DNA of 64,000 nucleotides from Flavobacteriales bacterium (GTDB lineage Bacteria; Bacteroidota; Bacteroidia; Flavobacteriales_D; Sanyastnellaceae). A program made the position numbers and the translations under genes. The number at the start of each line of letters is the position of its first letter. The first letter of the stretch is position 1. Below are positions 8,522 through 17,668 of this stretch, in pieces. The DNA lies in the NCBI GenBank assembly GCA_947466425.1, contig CANIBZ010000011.1, forward strand, positions 1 to 64,000, read 5' to 3'. The notes under the pieces were generated by a model that saw only the letters and a list, made by a program, of their open reading frames with translations, was not told the DNA's origin and ran no database searches.

Positions 8522-9814
8522 TTATTTCTCTTTGATTAGTTTTTTAAGGTCGTTGCCAATGTCTTTTCTGAAATATTTACCAGAGAAAGAAATAGTGTCA
8601 GCGGCCTCGTTACTTTTTCCAATGGCTTCATGTAGTGAACTTCCATAGGCGGTTGCCGTGAGCACCCTTCCTCCATTGGTAACTACTTTTGTTCCGCTCT
8701 TTTTCGTTCCTGCGTGAAAAACTATACAGTCATGAATATCTTCAAGATTTGAAATTTCTTTTCCTTTTTCTGAAGATTCTGGATAGCCTTTTGAAACGAG
8801 CATGGTGGTCGTGCAATAGCGTTGGTCAATATGAATGTCACATTCTCCTAACGTTTGTGTTGCTATTCCTTCGAACAGATGCAACAAGTCGCTTTTAATT
8901 CTCGGAATAACGACTTCCGTTTCGGGATCCCCCATGCGGCAGTTGTATTCAATGACATACGGTTCATTTCCAACTTTAATAATACCAAAGAAAATGAAAC
9001 CACGGTAATCGATGCCGTCGGCCTTCAATCCCTTCATGGTAGGAATAATAATTTGCGCTTCAATTTTATCGATGAATTCAGGAGTACAAAACGGCACTGG
9101 AGAAACGGCCCCCATTCCACCTGTGTTCAAGCCAAGATCACCTTCACCAATTCGTTTGTAGTCTTTCGCTTCAGGAAGCACCTTGTAATTGTTTCCGTCT
9201 GTCATGATGAAGATGGAACATTCAATTCCTTTTAAAAACTCTTCAATAACCACCGTGCTAGAGGCTTCTCCGAATTTTTTGTCTGAAAGCATTGCTTTCA
9301 ATTCTTTTTTTGCTTGTGCTAAATCTTCAATAATAAGAACTCCTTTACCTGCCGCCAGTCCTGAAGCTTTCAGTACATAGGGTGCTTTCAGTGTGTCGAG
9401 GTAGGCTTGGCCTTCTTTTAAGGTTTCATGAGTAAACGATCCGTATTTAGCGGTTGGTATACCGTGCTTTGCCATGAATTTTTTTGCGAAGTCTTTGCTC
9501 CCTTCCAACTGGGCTGCAATTGAATTAGGTCCAATTACCGCAACACCTGTAAGTGCCTTGTCTTTTTCGAAGAATTCAACAATGCCTTTCACCAACGGAT
9601 CTTCAGGACCTACGATAACCATTTTAATGCCGTATTCGATGACGGCCTTTTTTATTGCTTTGAAATCTGAAGGGTCAATGGAAAGGTTGGTTCCAAAAGC
9701 CTCCGTTCCAGCATTTCCTGGAGCAATGAAGATGTCGTGAATAAGTGAGCTTTGTGAAATTTTCCATGCGAAAGCATGCTCTCTACCACCGGAACCTAAG
9801 ATTAATACATTCAT
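8522..9814 (-). CDS. purD: Phosphoribosylamine-glycine ligase (GAR synthetase)
   Basis: A 430-residue ATP-grasp enzyme of purine synthesis that joins glycine to 5-phosphoribosylamine. Seen: the N-terminal nucleotide-fold motif LGSGGREHA, the central ATP-grasp region (LKASGLAAGKGV, EEFLKGIECS) and the signature RMGDPETE. The ATG at 9814 places LILGSGGREHA right at the N-terminus as in all family members; an in-frame ATG 15 codons further upstream gives a non-conserved extension and is rejected. It stands alone, convergent with the peptidase gene and divergent from rimP. Length and motifs are normal. Confidence 0.97.
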   Translation of the reverse strand: MNVLILGSGGREHAFAWKISQSSLIHDIFIAPGNAGTEAFGTNLSIDPSDFKAIKKAVIEYGIKMVIVGPEDPLVKGIVEFFEKDKALTGVAVIGPNSIAAQLEGSKDFAKKFMAKHGIPTAKYGSFTHETLKEGQAYLDTLKAPYVLKASGLAAGKGVLIIEDLAQAKKELKAMLSDKKFGEASSTVVIEEFLKGIECSIFIMTDGNNYKVLPEAKDYKRIGEGDLGLNTGGMGAVSPVPFCTPEFIDKIEAQIIIPTMKGLKADGIDYRGFIFFGIIKVGNEPYVIEYNCRMGDPETEVVIPRIKSDLLHLFEGIATQTLGECDIHIDQRYCTTTMLVSKGYPESSEKGKEISNLEDIHDCIVFHAGTKKSGTKVVTNGGRVLTATAYGSSLHEAIGKSNEAADTISFSGKYFRKDIGNDLKKLIKEK

Positions 9815-9898
9815 GCTCTGAGTTTTTGCAAAGAAACAATGCATTAGCGGCTCTCTCAATTCAACTTACTAACAGAAAAAAGGTCTAGGTAGAAGATA

Positions 9899-9931
9899 TT
9901 TGGGTTTATTGTTGAAAAATGCCTATATTTG
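9899..9931 (+). promoter_or_regulatory. Consensus promoter of the rimP-nusA-infB operon
   Basis: TTTG at 9899-9902 and TATATTTG at 9924-9931 are separated by 21 bp, fitting the Bacteroidota -33 (TTTG) and -7 (TAnnTTTG) elements with normal spacing. Transcription would start near 9936-9938, leaving a leader of about 55 nt that contains the hairpin at 9961-9988. Confidence 0.75.
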
Positions 9932-9960
9932 CAACTGAAATTAAGTAATTGAACAACGAG

Positions 9961-9988
9961 AGAGGGGGTTTTAACCCCTCTTTTTTTT
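9961..9988 (+). terminator. Terminator-like hairpin in the rimP leader (possible attenuator)
   Basis: A 7-bp stem AGAGGGG/CCCCTCT (9961-9967 with 9975-9981) with a 7-nt loop is followed directly by an unbroken T-tract to 9988, the textbook intrinsic terminator. It begins about 25 nt after the predicted start site and ends four bases before the rimP ATG. No + strand gene lies upstream that it could serve: purD runs the other way. It can therefore only act on transcripts of the rimP operon itself, as an attenuator or as a structure covering the rimP start. Confidence 0.7.
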
Positions 9989-9992
9989 AGCC

Positions 9993-10472
9993 ATGATAAC
10001 AGTTGCAGAAATAGAAAAATTGGTGAATGCCAAGATAGCCGAAACGGATACATTGTCCGATGCATTTATAGTTTCTATCTCTGTTCGTCCGGGCAATGCC
10101 ATTGAGGTGCTACTCGATAAAGATTCAGGGTTGAATGTGGAGGATTGCAAGAAAATAAGCCGACATGTTGAATCTTCTTTGGATCGTGAAAAAGAGGATT
10201 TCTCGATGGAAGTTTCTTCCCCTGGAGTTGGAAAACCATTGGTGGTGCATAGACAATATGTTAAGAATATTGGAAGAACAGTTAAAGTGAAAGTGGGTGA
10301 AGGAGAGAAGTACGAAGGCGATTTAGCCGAAGTAAGTGAGACTGGAATTGTATTGAAGTACCAAGAAAAAGAGGCGCTTCCGGGAAAAAAGAAAAAAGAA
10401 TGGGTGGAAAAAACAGTCACCCTGGCATTTGATAACATAAAAGAAACCAAAGTAGTAATACGTTTTAACTAA
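9993..10472 (+). CDS. rimP: Ribosome maturation factor RimP
   Basis: A 159-residue RimP protein, which assists 30S subunit maturation by helping load uS12 and others. Seen: the N-terminal alpha/beta domain with the conserved SSPGVGKPL motif near residues 74-82 and the C-terminal SH3-like domain (RTVKVKVGEGEKYEGDLAEV, ending FDNIKETKVVI). It opens the rimP-nusA-infB operon, an arrangement conserved across most bacteria, 10 bp before nusA. The terminator-like hairpin directly upstream suggests that expression of the operon is controlled in its leader. Confidence 0.95.
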   Translation: MITVAEIEKLVNAKIAETDTLSDAFIVSISVRPGNAIEVLLDKDSGLNVEDCKKISRHVESSLDREKEDFSMEVSSPGVGKPLVVHRQYVKNIGRTVKVKVGEGEKYEGDLAEVSETGIVLKYQEKEALPGKKKKEWVEKTVTLAFDNIKETKVVIRFN

Positions 10473-10482
10473 CCTTGTCATT

Positions 10483-11718
10483 ATGAAAGGACTAAACCTG
10501 ATAGAGTCTTTTGCAGACTTTAAAGAATTCAAAAACATCGACCGCGAGACGATCACAAACATCTTGGCGGAAATGTTCAAAGCTATGATTGTAAAGCGCT
10601 GGGGCGCTGAAGATGGCTTCGACATAATTATTAACGCAGAACGTGGCGACTTAGAAATTTGGCGCACGCGTCAGGTTGTTCCAGACGGAGAACTTGATGA
10701 CGAGGTTGCTGAAATCGAAGTGAGCATGGCTCAAAAGATTGTAGAAGATCTTGAAGTTGGTGAAGAATTAATCGAAGAAATTAAAATCGAAGATTTCGGT
10801 CGCAGAAACATTATGGCTATGGGTCAAGTGTTGAAGAACCGCATTCAAGAACTCGAGAAGGATCATATCTATCAGAAGTACAAGGAACGCATTGGAGAAA
10901 TTATCTCTGGTGAAGTTTACCAAGTATGGAAGCGTGAGATTCTTGTTCTTGATGACGAGAACAACGAATTGATTATGCCGAAGGATCAGCAGATTCCTTC
11001 TGACTTTTATAAGAAAGGAGATACGATTCGTGCGGTTGTTTATCGCGTAGACTTGCGCAACAACAGTCCTCAAATTATCCTTTCTCGTACCGCTCCTGAA
11101 TTCTTAGAGAAGTTATTCGAGCAAGAGGTTCCAGAGGTATTCGACGGTTTAATTACCATTAAGAAAATTGTTCGTGAACCAGGTGAGCGTGCTAAAGTCG
11201 CTGTTGAAAGCTACGATGATCGTATTGATCCAGTAGGTGCATGCGTAGGTATGAAAGGTTCACGTATTCACGGAATTGTTCGTGAGTTACGAAACGAAAA
11301 TATAGACGTTATTCATTACACAACAAACGAGAACTTGTTAATTGCACGTGCGCTTGCACCAGCGAAAATTTCAAGTATTAGCATTGATAAAGACAATGCG
11401 AAGGCAGATGTGTTTTTAAAGCCAGACCAAGTGTCTTTAGCAATTGGAAAAGGTGGACATAACATTCGTCTTGCCGGAAGATTGTGCGGTTATGAGTTAG
11501 ATGTTTATCGTGAAACAGATGTCGACATCGATGATGTGGATTTGGAAGAATTCTCTGACGAAATCGATAGCTGGATTATCGATGAATTGAAATCGATTGG
11601 TTGCGATACTGCTCGTTCAGTTCTTGAGATTCCGAAAGAAGATTTGGTTAAGCGTACAGATTTAGAAGAAGAAACCATTGATGAAGTGTTGAGTATTTTG
11701 AAATCTGAGTTCGAATAA
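10483..11718 (+). CDS. nusA: Transcription termination/antitermination factor NusA
   Basis: A 411-residue NusA: N-terminal RNA polymerase-binding domain, an S1 domain (about 135-205, GEIISGEVYQVWKREILVLDD), then two KH domains (around 235-345, with GACVGMKGSRIHGIVREL and AIGKGGHNIRLAGRL) and an acidic helix-hairpin-helix tail. It binds RNA polymerase and nascent RNA and modulates pausing and intrinsic termination. It lacks the C-terminal acidic repeats of the 495-residue E. coli protein, as is usual outside Proteobacteria. It lies between rimP and infB. Since it modulates termination at hairpins, it is an obvious candidate to act on the hairpin in its own operon leader. Confidence 0.97.
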   Translation: MKGLNLIESFADFKEFKNIDRETITNILAEMFKAMIVKRWGAEDGFDIIINAERGDLEIWRTRQVVPDGELDDEVAEIEVSMAQKIVEDLEVGEELIEEIKIEDFGRRNIMAMGQVLKNRIQELEKDHIYQKYKERIGEIISGEVYQVWKREILVLDDENNELIMPKDQQIPSDFYKKGDTIRAVVYRVDLRNNSPQIILSRTAPEFLEKLFEQEVPEVFDGLITIKKIVREPGERAKVAVESYDDRIDPVGACVGMKGSRIHGIVRELRNENIDVIHYTTNENLLIARALAPAKISSISIDKDNAKADVFLKPDQVSLAIGKGGHNIRLAGRLCGYELDVYRETDVDIDDVDLEEFSDEIDSWIIDELKSIGCDTARSVLEIPKEDLVKRTDLEEETIDEVLSILKSEFE

Positions 11719-11797
11719 AATTCGTTTCGCTAGTCAAAAAAGTGCTTAATCACGAAAAATGTGTTAAATAGATTTTTTAAGGAACGGGAATAGATTT

Positions 11798-14611
11798 ATG
11801 TCAGAAACAAAAGGACCACAACGCTTAGGTAAGGCCGCTACTAACTTAAATGTTAGTAAGGATACCATTATTGAATTCCTGAAGAAAAAGGGAGTTGCAG
11901 TAGATAATAATCCAATGGCGAAAATTGAGGGCGAAGTATACGATATGCTTTGTGCTGAATTTTCTACGGACCAAAAAGCGAAAGAGGTTGTTCAAGCAGC
12001 TGCAACGAAATTGCGTGAGTCGCGCGAGTCGTTGAGTATCTCGGACAATAAAAAAAGGAAGGACGGAGAGAGCGAGGAGTTGTCGGACATTGATTTGGCA
12101 AAATTCAAGCGTCCGGATGCTGTGGTTGAAAAGCCTAAAGTGAAGGCTAAACCTGTTGAAGCGCCTGTCGCTCCCAAGACTGAGAAACCTGCAAAAGTAG
12201 AAGATGTTAAGGTAGTAGAATCTGTTGTAGAAACGGAAACTCCTGCAGAAGTTCCTGCTGTTACACAGCCTGAGGAACGGAATCCGAACGAAGTTAAGGT
12301 TGTGGGAAAGATTGATCTTTCTGCATTAGAAAAACCGAAACGCGGAAAGAAAGCGGCAGAACCAAAGAAGGAAGAGCCGAAAAAAGGAAAGAAGGAAGCT
12401 CCGAAGGTTGCGGCCCCTGTGGCAAAGCCAGAGCCAACTCCAGAGCCAGAGGTTGTAAAGCCAGAGGTTGTGGAGAAGGAAATAATTCGCGTGAATGTAG
12501 AGAAGTTGGCAGGCCCTAAATTGATGGGTAAGATTGTTCTTCCAACAACTCCTGAAAAGAAATCACCTGCCGCTACGGCTGCTGAAAACAAAGAGAAGCG
12601 CAAGCGTAAGCGCATTTCGAAAGTAGATATTGGTCGCCAACAAGAGATAGATAAGAAAAATGCGAACAAACCTACTCGCACGCCTTATGTTGCTCAGCCG
12701 AAAGCTGCTCCAACAGAGACGGATATTCAAAATCAGATTAAAGAAACCCTTGCGCGACTTGGTGTTGGTGGTAAATCTAAATCTTCAAAGAACAGAAGAG
12801 ACAAGCGTTCTCAAGTAGCCCGACGTAGCGAACAAGAAGCAGCGCGCATGCTTGAAGAGAATGCGGTATTGAAATTAACCGAGTTCGTAACGGTAAGTGA
12901 ATTGGCTACTTTAATGTCACGCAACGCTACAGAGATTATTGCGGCATGTATGCAGTTAGGAATTTTCGCTTCTATTAACCAACGTTTAGATGCTGAAACC
13001 ATTGCAATCGTTGCAGAAGATTTCGGATATCAAGTTGAATTTGTAGGAGCTGAAGTTACTGATGCGATTACGGAAGAAGCAGACAACGAAGAGGATCTTC
13101 AAACACGTCCTCCAGTAATTACTGTAATGGGACACGTTGACCACGGTAAAACTTCGCTTCTCGATTACATTCGTAAAGCAGATGTATTGTCGGGTGAGGC
13201 CGGTGGAATTACGCAGCACATAGGTGCGTATACCGTTACCCTTCCAAACGGAAAGAAAATAACGTTCTTAGATACTCCTGGTCACGAAGCGTTTACCGCT
13301 ATGCGTGCTCGTGGTGCTCAGGTAACTGACTTAGCCATCATTGTAATTGCAGCAGACGATAGTGTAATGCCTCAGACAAAAGAGGCCATTAGTCACGCTC
13401 AAGCGGCTGGTGTTCCAATGATTTTTGCATTCAATAAAATGGATAAGCCGGATGCCAATCCGGAACGCTTGAGAGAGCAACTTTCTCAAATGAATGTATT
13501 GGTTGAAGAGTGGGGTGGAAAGTTCCAAACGCAAGAAATTGCGGCTAAGAAAGGAATGAATATCGACAAGCTTCTTGAAAAAGTATTGCTTGAAGCTGAA
13601 ATGCTTGATCTAAAAGCGAATCCGAAGAAACGAGCCATAGGTACAATTATAGAATCATCATTGGATAAAGGACGTGGTTTCGTTGCAACCCTTTTGGTTG
13701 AAGCGGGAACACTGCGTGTTGGAGATCCAATTCTTGCTGGTCAGTTCAGCGGTAGAGTGCGTGCTATGTTCAACGAGCGTGGTGGAAAGGTTGAAGAGGC
13801 CGGACCAGCAACACCTATTTCAATCTTAGGATTTGAAGGTGCGCCGAATGCGGGTGATCGATTCAATGTTTTGGCAGATGAGCGTGAAGCGCGCGAAATT
13901 GCAACGAAGCGTCAACAACTTCAACGCGAGCAAAGTGTTCGTACGAAGAAGCACTTGACCATCGAAGAAATTGGTCGTCGTATTGCTCTTGGAGATTTCA
14001 AGGAATTGAACTTGATTGTAAAAGGAGACGTAGATGGTTCGGTAGAAGCATTGGTAGATTCTTTGCAAAAATTAAGTACAGAGAAGATTCAAGTAAGTAT
14101 TATTCACAAAGGGGTTGGACAAATCTCCGAATCAGACGTGTTGTTGGCATCGGCTTCCGATGCAATCATTGTTGGTTTCCAAGTTCGTCCAAGTCAAAGT
14201 GCGCGTAAGATTGCAGAGAACGAAGAAATTCAAATTAAGCTATACTCCATTATCTACAAGGCCATCGAAGAAATTAAAGAGGCCATGGAAGGTATGTTGT
14301 CTGCACGCATTGAAGAGCAGGTCGTTGGTACTGCTGAAATTCGTGAAGTGTTCAAGATTACCAAGGTTGGAACCATTGCGGGTTGCTTCATGCTAGAAGG
14401 TAAGGTTAGTCGCAACAGCCGTGTTCGTGTAATTCGCGACGGAATAGTTGTCTTCACAGGACTCCTTGGATCATTGAAACGTTTCAAAGACGATGTGAAG
14501 GAAGTGGTGAAAGGATACGAATGCGGACTGAACATTGATAAATTCAACGACATCAAAGAAGGTGACTTAATAGAAGCCTTCGAAGAAGTAGAAGTAAAGC
14601 AAACATTATAA
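11798..14611 (+). CDS. infB: Translation initiation factor IF-2
   Basis: A 937-residue translational GTPase that places initiator tRNA on the 30S subunit and promotes 50S joining. Seen: an N-terminal IF2N-like module (residues 1-50), a long low-complexity Lys/Glu/Pro/Ala/Val-rich linker (about 70-330), a second IF2N-like segment (about 350-405) and the G domain with GHVDHGKTS (about 445), DTPGHEAF (about 491) and NKMD (about 545), then domains II-IV. The linker length explains the size, normal for the phylum. It follows nusA by 79 bp, ends the operon and is followed by an intrinsic terminator. Confidence 0.98.
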   Translation: MSETKGPQRLGKAATNLNVSKDTIIEFLKKKGVAVDNNPMAKIEGEVYDMLCAEFSTDQKAKEVVQAAATKLRESRESLSISDNKKRKDGESEELSDIDLAKFKRPDAVVEKPKVKAKPVEAPVAPKTEKPAKVEDVKVVESVVETETPAEVPAVTQPEERNPNEVKVVGKIDLSALEKPKRGKKAAEPKKEEPKKGKKEAPKVAAPVAKPEPTPEPEVVKPEVVEKEIIRVNVEKLAGPKLMGKIVLPTTPEKKSPAATAAENKEKRKRKRISKVDIGRQQEIDKKNANKPTRTPYVAQPKAAPTETDIQNQIKETLARLGVGGKSKSSKNRRDKRSQVARRSEQEAARMLEENAVLKLTEFVTVSELATLMSRNATEIIAACMQLGIFASINQRLDAETIAIVAEDFGYQVEFVGAEVTDAITEEADNEEDLQTRPPVITVMGHVDHGKTSLLDYIRKADVLSGEAGGITQHIGAYTVTLPNGKKITFLDTPGHEAFTAMRARGAQVTDLAIIVIAADDSVMPQTKEAISHAQAAGVPMIFAFNKMDKPDANPERLREQLSQMNVLVEEWGGKFQTQEIAAKKGMNIDKLLEKVLLEAEMLDLKANPKKRAIGTIIESSLDKGRGFVATLLVEAGTLRVGDPILAGQFSGRVRAMFNERGGKVEEAGPATPISILGFEGAPNAGDRFNVLADEREAREIATKRQQLQREQSVRTKKHLTIEEIGRRIALGDFKELNLIVKGDVDGSVEALVDSLQKLSTEKIQVSIIHKGVGQISESDVLLASASDAIIVGFQVRPSQSARKIAENEEIQIKLYSIIYKAIEEIKEAMEGMLSARIEEQVVGTAEIREVFKITKVGTIAGCFMLEGKVSRNSRVRVIRDGIVVFTGLLGSLKRFKDDVKEVVKGYECGLNIDKFNDIKEGDLIEAFEEVEVKQTL

Positions 14612-14616
14612 AAATG

Positions 14617-14643
14617 AAGAGAGCCGAAAAAGCTCTCTTTTTT
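14617..14643 (+). terminator. Intrinsic terminator after infB
   Basis: An 8-bp stem AAGAGAGC/GCTCTCTT with a 7-nt loop (CGAAAAA) is followed by a T-run to 14643. It begins six bases after the infB stop and closes the rimP-nusA-infB operon before the aminopeptidase gene. Confidence 0.9.
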
Positions 14644-14667
14644 ATTCCGAATTAATAGAAATATACA

Positions 14668-16098
14668 ATGGCAAAAATCAGTAACAAAGCGCCTAAAAAC
14701 GCAGACGTAGTCGTAACGCTTTTCAACAAGAAAGAGGTTAAGAAGTTGAAACTCGAAAAGGCGCAGTTGACTTTTCTAGAAAGCGAAATCAACGTGAATC
14801 GCAACACCGTGTTAATGCCATCTTTAACCGAAAAGCATTTTTTTGTTGCTATCGAAGGCACTTGGAACGCAGAAGCGAAAGAGTCTATGCGTAAGACAGG
14901 TGTTGAAATTCAAGCTGCGGTGAACAAGACCAATCTTGAGTCGTTACACATTGTGAATCAAAGTACCTTCGAGAAGGCTGCTTGGTATTTGGCTGAAGGA
15001 GCTGCTTTAAGCAACTACCAATTCTTGAAGTATTTCAAGGAAAAATCAAATAAGAAAAATACACTTTCAAAAATCTTTGTTACTGACGCTACAATAACTG
15101 AAGCAGAATGGACAGAGCTTCACAACATTGTTGAAGCAACAGAATTGGCTCGCACGCTCATTAACGAACCTGTTTCGTTTTTAACAGCGACACAATTTTC
15201 TGAGGAGATGAATAAGGCTGGAAAAGTAGCCGGATTCAAAACTCAAATTTTGAACAAGAAGCAAATTGAAGCACTTAAAATGGGTGGACTTCTTGGTGTG
15301 AATAAGGGCAGTATTGATCCGCCTACCTTCACGATCATGGAGTACAAACCAAAGAACGCGAAAAACAAAAAGCCAATTGTTTTAGTTGGAAAGGGTGTAG
15401 TATTCGATACAGGTGGATTAAGCTTGAAGCCAACGCCGGGTTCAATGGATGAAATGAAATGCGATATGGCGGGTGGTGCTGCAGTGGTAGGTGCAATCTA
15501 TGCAATTGCTGCAAACAAGCTTCCTGTTCACGTTGTGGCTTTGGTTCCTGCAACAGACAACCGCCCTGGGGGAAATGCTGTTTGTCCGCAAGACGTTTTA
15601 ACAATTAGCGACGGAACAACCGTTGAAGTATTGAACACAGACGCTGAAGGAAGATTGATCTTAGCAGACGCTTTAGTTTACGCGAAGAAATACAAACCGG
15701 AATTGGTTATAGATTTAGCAACATTAACAGGTGCGGCAGTTCGCTCAATTGGAACCTACGCTAGCGCAGTTATGGCTACTGCCGATCAGAAGGTGGTGAA
15801 TAATTTAATGGACAGTGGATTTGAAGTTTGGGAAAGACTCATTCAATTCCCAATGTGGAAGGAATACGGTGAAGAGATGAAGAGCGATGTGGCTGATTTG
15901 AAAAACTTAGGCGGCGCATTTGCAGGACAAATTTCTGCTGCAAAGTTCTTGGAGCACTTCACAGATTATCCATGGATTCACATTGATATTGCTGGTCCGG
16001 CTTACCAAAATAAGGTAGATGCTTACCGCACGAAAGGCGGAGTAGGTGTTGGCGTGCGTTTGTTGTACGATTTCATTAAAAAGAATTACGCTAACTAA
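14668..16098 (+). CDS. pepA: Leucyl aminopeptidase (M17 family)
   Basis: A 476-residue two-metal aminopeptidase that removes N-terminal residues from peptides in the cytoplasm. The M17 signature is intact: VGKGVVFDTGGLS near residue 240 and the NTDAEGRL motif near 323, holding the metal-binding Asp and Glu residues and the catalytic Lys/Arg. The N-terminal domain is variable, as usual. It follows the infB terminator by 24 bp, so it should have its own promoter; no exact -7 box was found in that short gap. It is followed by pdxA after 35 bp that contain an inverted repeat. Confidence 0.95.
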   Translation: MAKISNKAPKNADVVVTLFNKKEVKKLKLEKAQLTFLESEINVNRNTVLMPSLTEKHFFVAIEGTWNAEAKESMRKTGVEIQAAVNKTNLESLHIVNQSTFEKAAWYLAEGAALSNYQFLKYFKEKSNKKNTLSKIFVTDATITEAEWTELHNIVEATELARTLINEPVSFLTATQFSEEMNKAGKVAGFKTQILNKKQIEALKMGGLLGVNKGSIDPPTFTIMEYKPKNAKNKKPIVLVGKGVVFDTGGLSLKPTPGSMDEMKCDMAGGAAVVGAIYAIAANKLPVHVVALVPATDNRPGGNAVCPQDVLTISDGTTVEVLNTDAEGRLILADALVYAKKYKPELVIDLATLTGAAVRSIGTYASAVMATADQKVVNNLMDSGFEVWERLIQFPMWKEYGEEMKSDVADLKNLGGAFAGQISAAKFLEHFTDYPWIHIDIAGPAYQNKVDAYRTKGGVGVGVRLLYDFIKKNYAN

Positions 16099-16118
16099 AC
16101 CGAACAATCATTCGGTTT
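16097..16118 (+). repeat. Inverted repeat between pepA and pdxA
   Basis: An 8-bp perfect stem AAACCGAA/TTCGGTTT with a 6-nt loop starts at the pepA stop codon. It is not followed by a T-run, so it is not a standard intrinsic terminator; it may mark an mRNA 3' end, affect pdxA translation, or be incidental. Confidence 0.5.
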
Positions 16119-16133
16119 GAAAACCATTTGAAT

Positions 16134-17201
16134 ATGGAAAAAGTTAAAGTTGGAATTAGCTGTGGCGACATGAATGGTGTTGGGCTTGAAACCGTGATTA
16201 AGGTTTTTTGCGACACCCGAATGCTCGAGAACATTATCCCAGTTATTTATTCGCATGCTGAAATAATTAAGCAAACGAAACGCATTGGTGGTATGGAAGA
16301 ATTCACCTACCAGAATGCTTCAACAGCAGAAGACGCGGTTGCTAAAAAAGTGAATTTGGTGAACTGCTGGAAGGAATTCAAGGGAGATATAGAGTGGGGA
16401 AAGCCTACTGCACTAGGTGGAGAGATGGCTCGTAGAAGTTTGGAAATGGCAGCGAGCGATTTGGCATCGAATAAGATTGATGTGCTGGTGACAGCGCCTT
16501 TTAATAAAGACAATGTTCAAAACGCAGATTTTAATTTCCCTGGACATACAGAATATTTAGCGAAAATGGCCGGTACAGAAAAAGTTTTAATGTTCTTGGT
16601 GAGCCCTGCTTTGAAGATTGGAATTGTAACAGGACACGTTCCGTTGAAAGAGGTAAGTGCCAACATTACGAAAGAAAAAATTACAGAGAAGTTGGCAATT
16701 ATGCGCGAAAGTCTTGAGCGCGATTTTGGTATCCCAACTCCCCGTATTGCGGTGCTTGGGCTTAATCCACATGCTGGAGATAACGGATTAATTGGAACCG
16801 AAGAGAAAGATGTGATACTTCCGGTGGTTCGTGATCAAGTTGAAAAAGGATTTCATGTATACGGACCCTTCGGCGCCGATGGTTTTTTTGGATCAGGAGC
16901 TTATTTGAAGTTCGACGCAGTTTTAGCGATGTATCACGATCAGGGATTGGCGCCGTTCAAAGCTTTGGCTTTCGATAGCGGGGTCAATTTTACTGCCGGA
17001 CTGCCTATTGTAAGAACTTCTCCCGATCACGGCGTAGCCTATGATTTGGCTGGCCAAGGAACTGCCGATGAGGCCTCTTTGCGCGCAGCCATATTTACTG
17101 CGACAGATGTGTTTTTGAAGCGCAAGGAATATCGCGGTTTTGCGGGCAATCCATTGCAAAAGCAAGATATTAAAGAGAACAGAGAAGATCGTCGCGAATG
17201 A
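16134..17201 (+). CDS. pdxA: 4-hydroxythreonine-4-phosphate dehydrogenase
   Basis: A 355-residue PdxA, which oxidises 4-phosphohydroxy-L-threonine in the DXP-dependent pathway of pyridoxal phosphate synthesis. Seen: the GISCGDMNGVGLE N-terminus, the metal-binding PGHTEYLA segment (about 135), LNPHAGDNGLIG (about 205) and YHDQGLAPFKALAF (about 264). I use the ATG at 16134; a TTG two codons upstream is also in frame but less likely. The stop overlaps the start of rlmH by four bases, indicating translational coupling. Several PLP enzymes (hemL, kynU, the class I aminotransferase) are encoded nearby, but without operon linkage. Confidence 0.96.
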   Translation: MEKVKVGISCGDMNGVGLETVIKVFCDTRMLENIIPVIYSHAEIIKQTKRIGGMEEFTYQNASTAEDAVAKKVNLVNCWKEFKGDIEWGKPTALGGEMARRSLEMAASDLASNKIDVLVTAPFNKDNVQNADFNFPGHTEYLAKMAGTEKVLMFLVSPALKIGIVTGHVPLKEVSANITKEKITEKLAIMRESLERDFGIPTPRIAVLGLNPHAGDNGLIGTEEKDVILPVVRDQVEKGFHVYGPFGADGFFGSGAYLKFDAVLAMYHDQGLAPFKALAFDSGVNFTAGLPIVRTSPDHGVAYDLAGQGTADEASLRAAIFTATDVFLKRKEYRGFAGNPLQKQDIKENREDRRE

Positions 17202-17668
17202 GAGTGAAGGTCTTGGTCATTGGTCATACGCATGAACCTTACGTTAAGGAAGGAATTGCGCGCTACACCAAAAGACTGCCGCATTACTGCACGTTCGAAT
17301 ATGTTGAATTAAAAGACATAGCAACGAAAGGTCTTACCTCAGATATTCAAAAGAACAAAGAAGGGGAGCTTATTCTTAAGCAACTCAAAACGGAAGATTT
17401 TCTTTGTCTGTTAGACGAAAAAGGAAAGTCATTCACCTCAGTTAATTTTTCAAAGCATATCGAAAAGAAACAACTCGCAGGAACCAAATCTTGGGTGCTT
17501 GTGATTGGCGGTGCACATGGGTTTTCGGACGAAGTATACGCACGCGCAAACGAACAAGCGCGCTTGTCTGACATGACTTTTCCACACGACTTAGTCAGAA
17601 TAATTTTAGTGGAGCAATTGTACAGAGCCTTCTCCATTATTCGTGGTGAAGGTTATCATCACATTTAA
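17198..17668 (+). CDS. rlmH: 23S rRNA (pseudouridine1915-N3)-methyltransferase RlmH
   Basis: A 156-residue SPOUT-class methyltransferase that modifies pseudouridine 1915 in helix 69 of 23S rRNA on the 70S ribosome. Seen: the N-terminal VLVIGHTHEPYVKEG segment, LCLLDEKGKSFTSVNFS, the SAM-binding knot VIGGAHGFSDEVY and the conserved C-terminal ending RAFSIIRGEGYHH. Length matches the family (about 155). Its start overlaps the pdxA stop. It ends one base before the end of the convergent aminotransferase gene. Confidence 0.97.
   Translation: MRVKVLVIGHTHEPYVKEGIARYTKRLPHYCTFEYVELKDIATKGLTSDIQKNKEGELILKQLKTEDFLCLLDEKGKSFTSVNFSKHIEKKQLAGTKSWVLVIGGAHGFSDEVYARANEQARLSDMTFPHDLVRIILVEQLYRAFSIIRGEGYHHI

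Noticed and set aside
9815-9859. An upstream in-frame ATG giving purD 15 extra residues
   Set aside because: The GSGGREHA motif must be at the N-terminus; the extension is not conserved in the family.
11992-12681. A 229-codon reading frame on the minus strand, rich in Ser, Phe, Thr and Gly
   Set aside because: It is antisense to the Lys/Glu/Ala/Pro-rich linker of IF-2; its composition is what that linker gives on the opposite strand, and infB is clearly the real gene.
16097-16118. The pepA-pdxA inverted repeat as an intrinsic terminator
   Set aside because: No T-run follows the stem; it is listed only as an inverted repeat.
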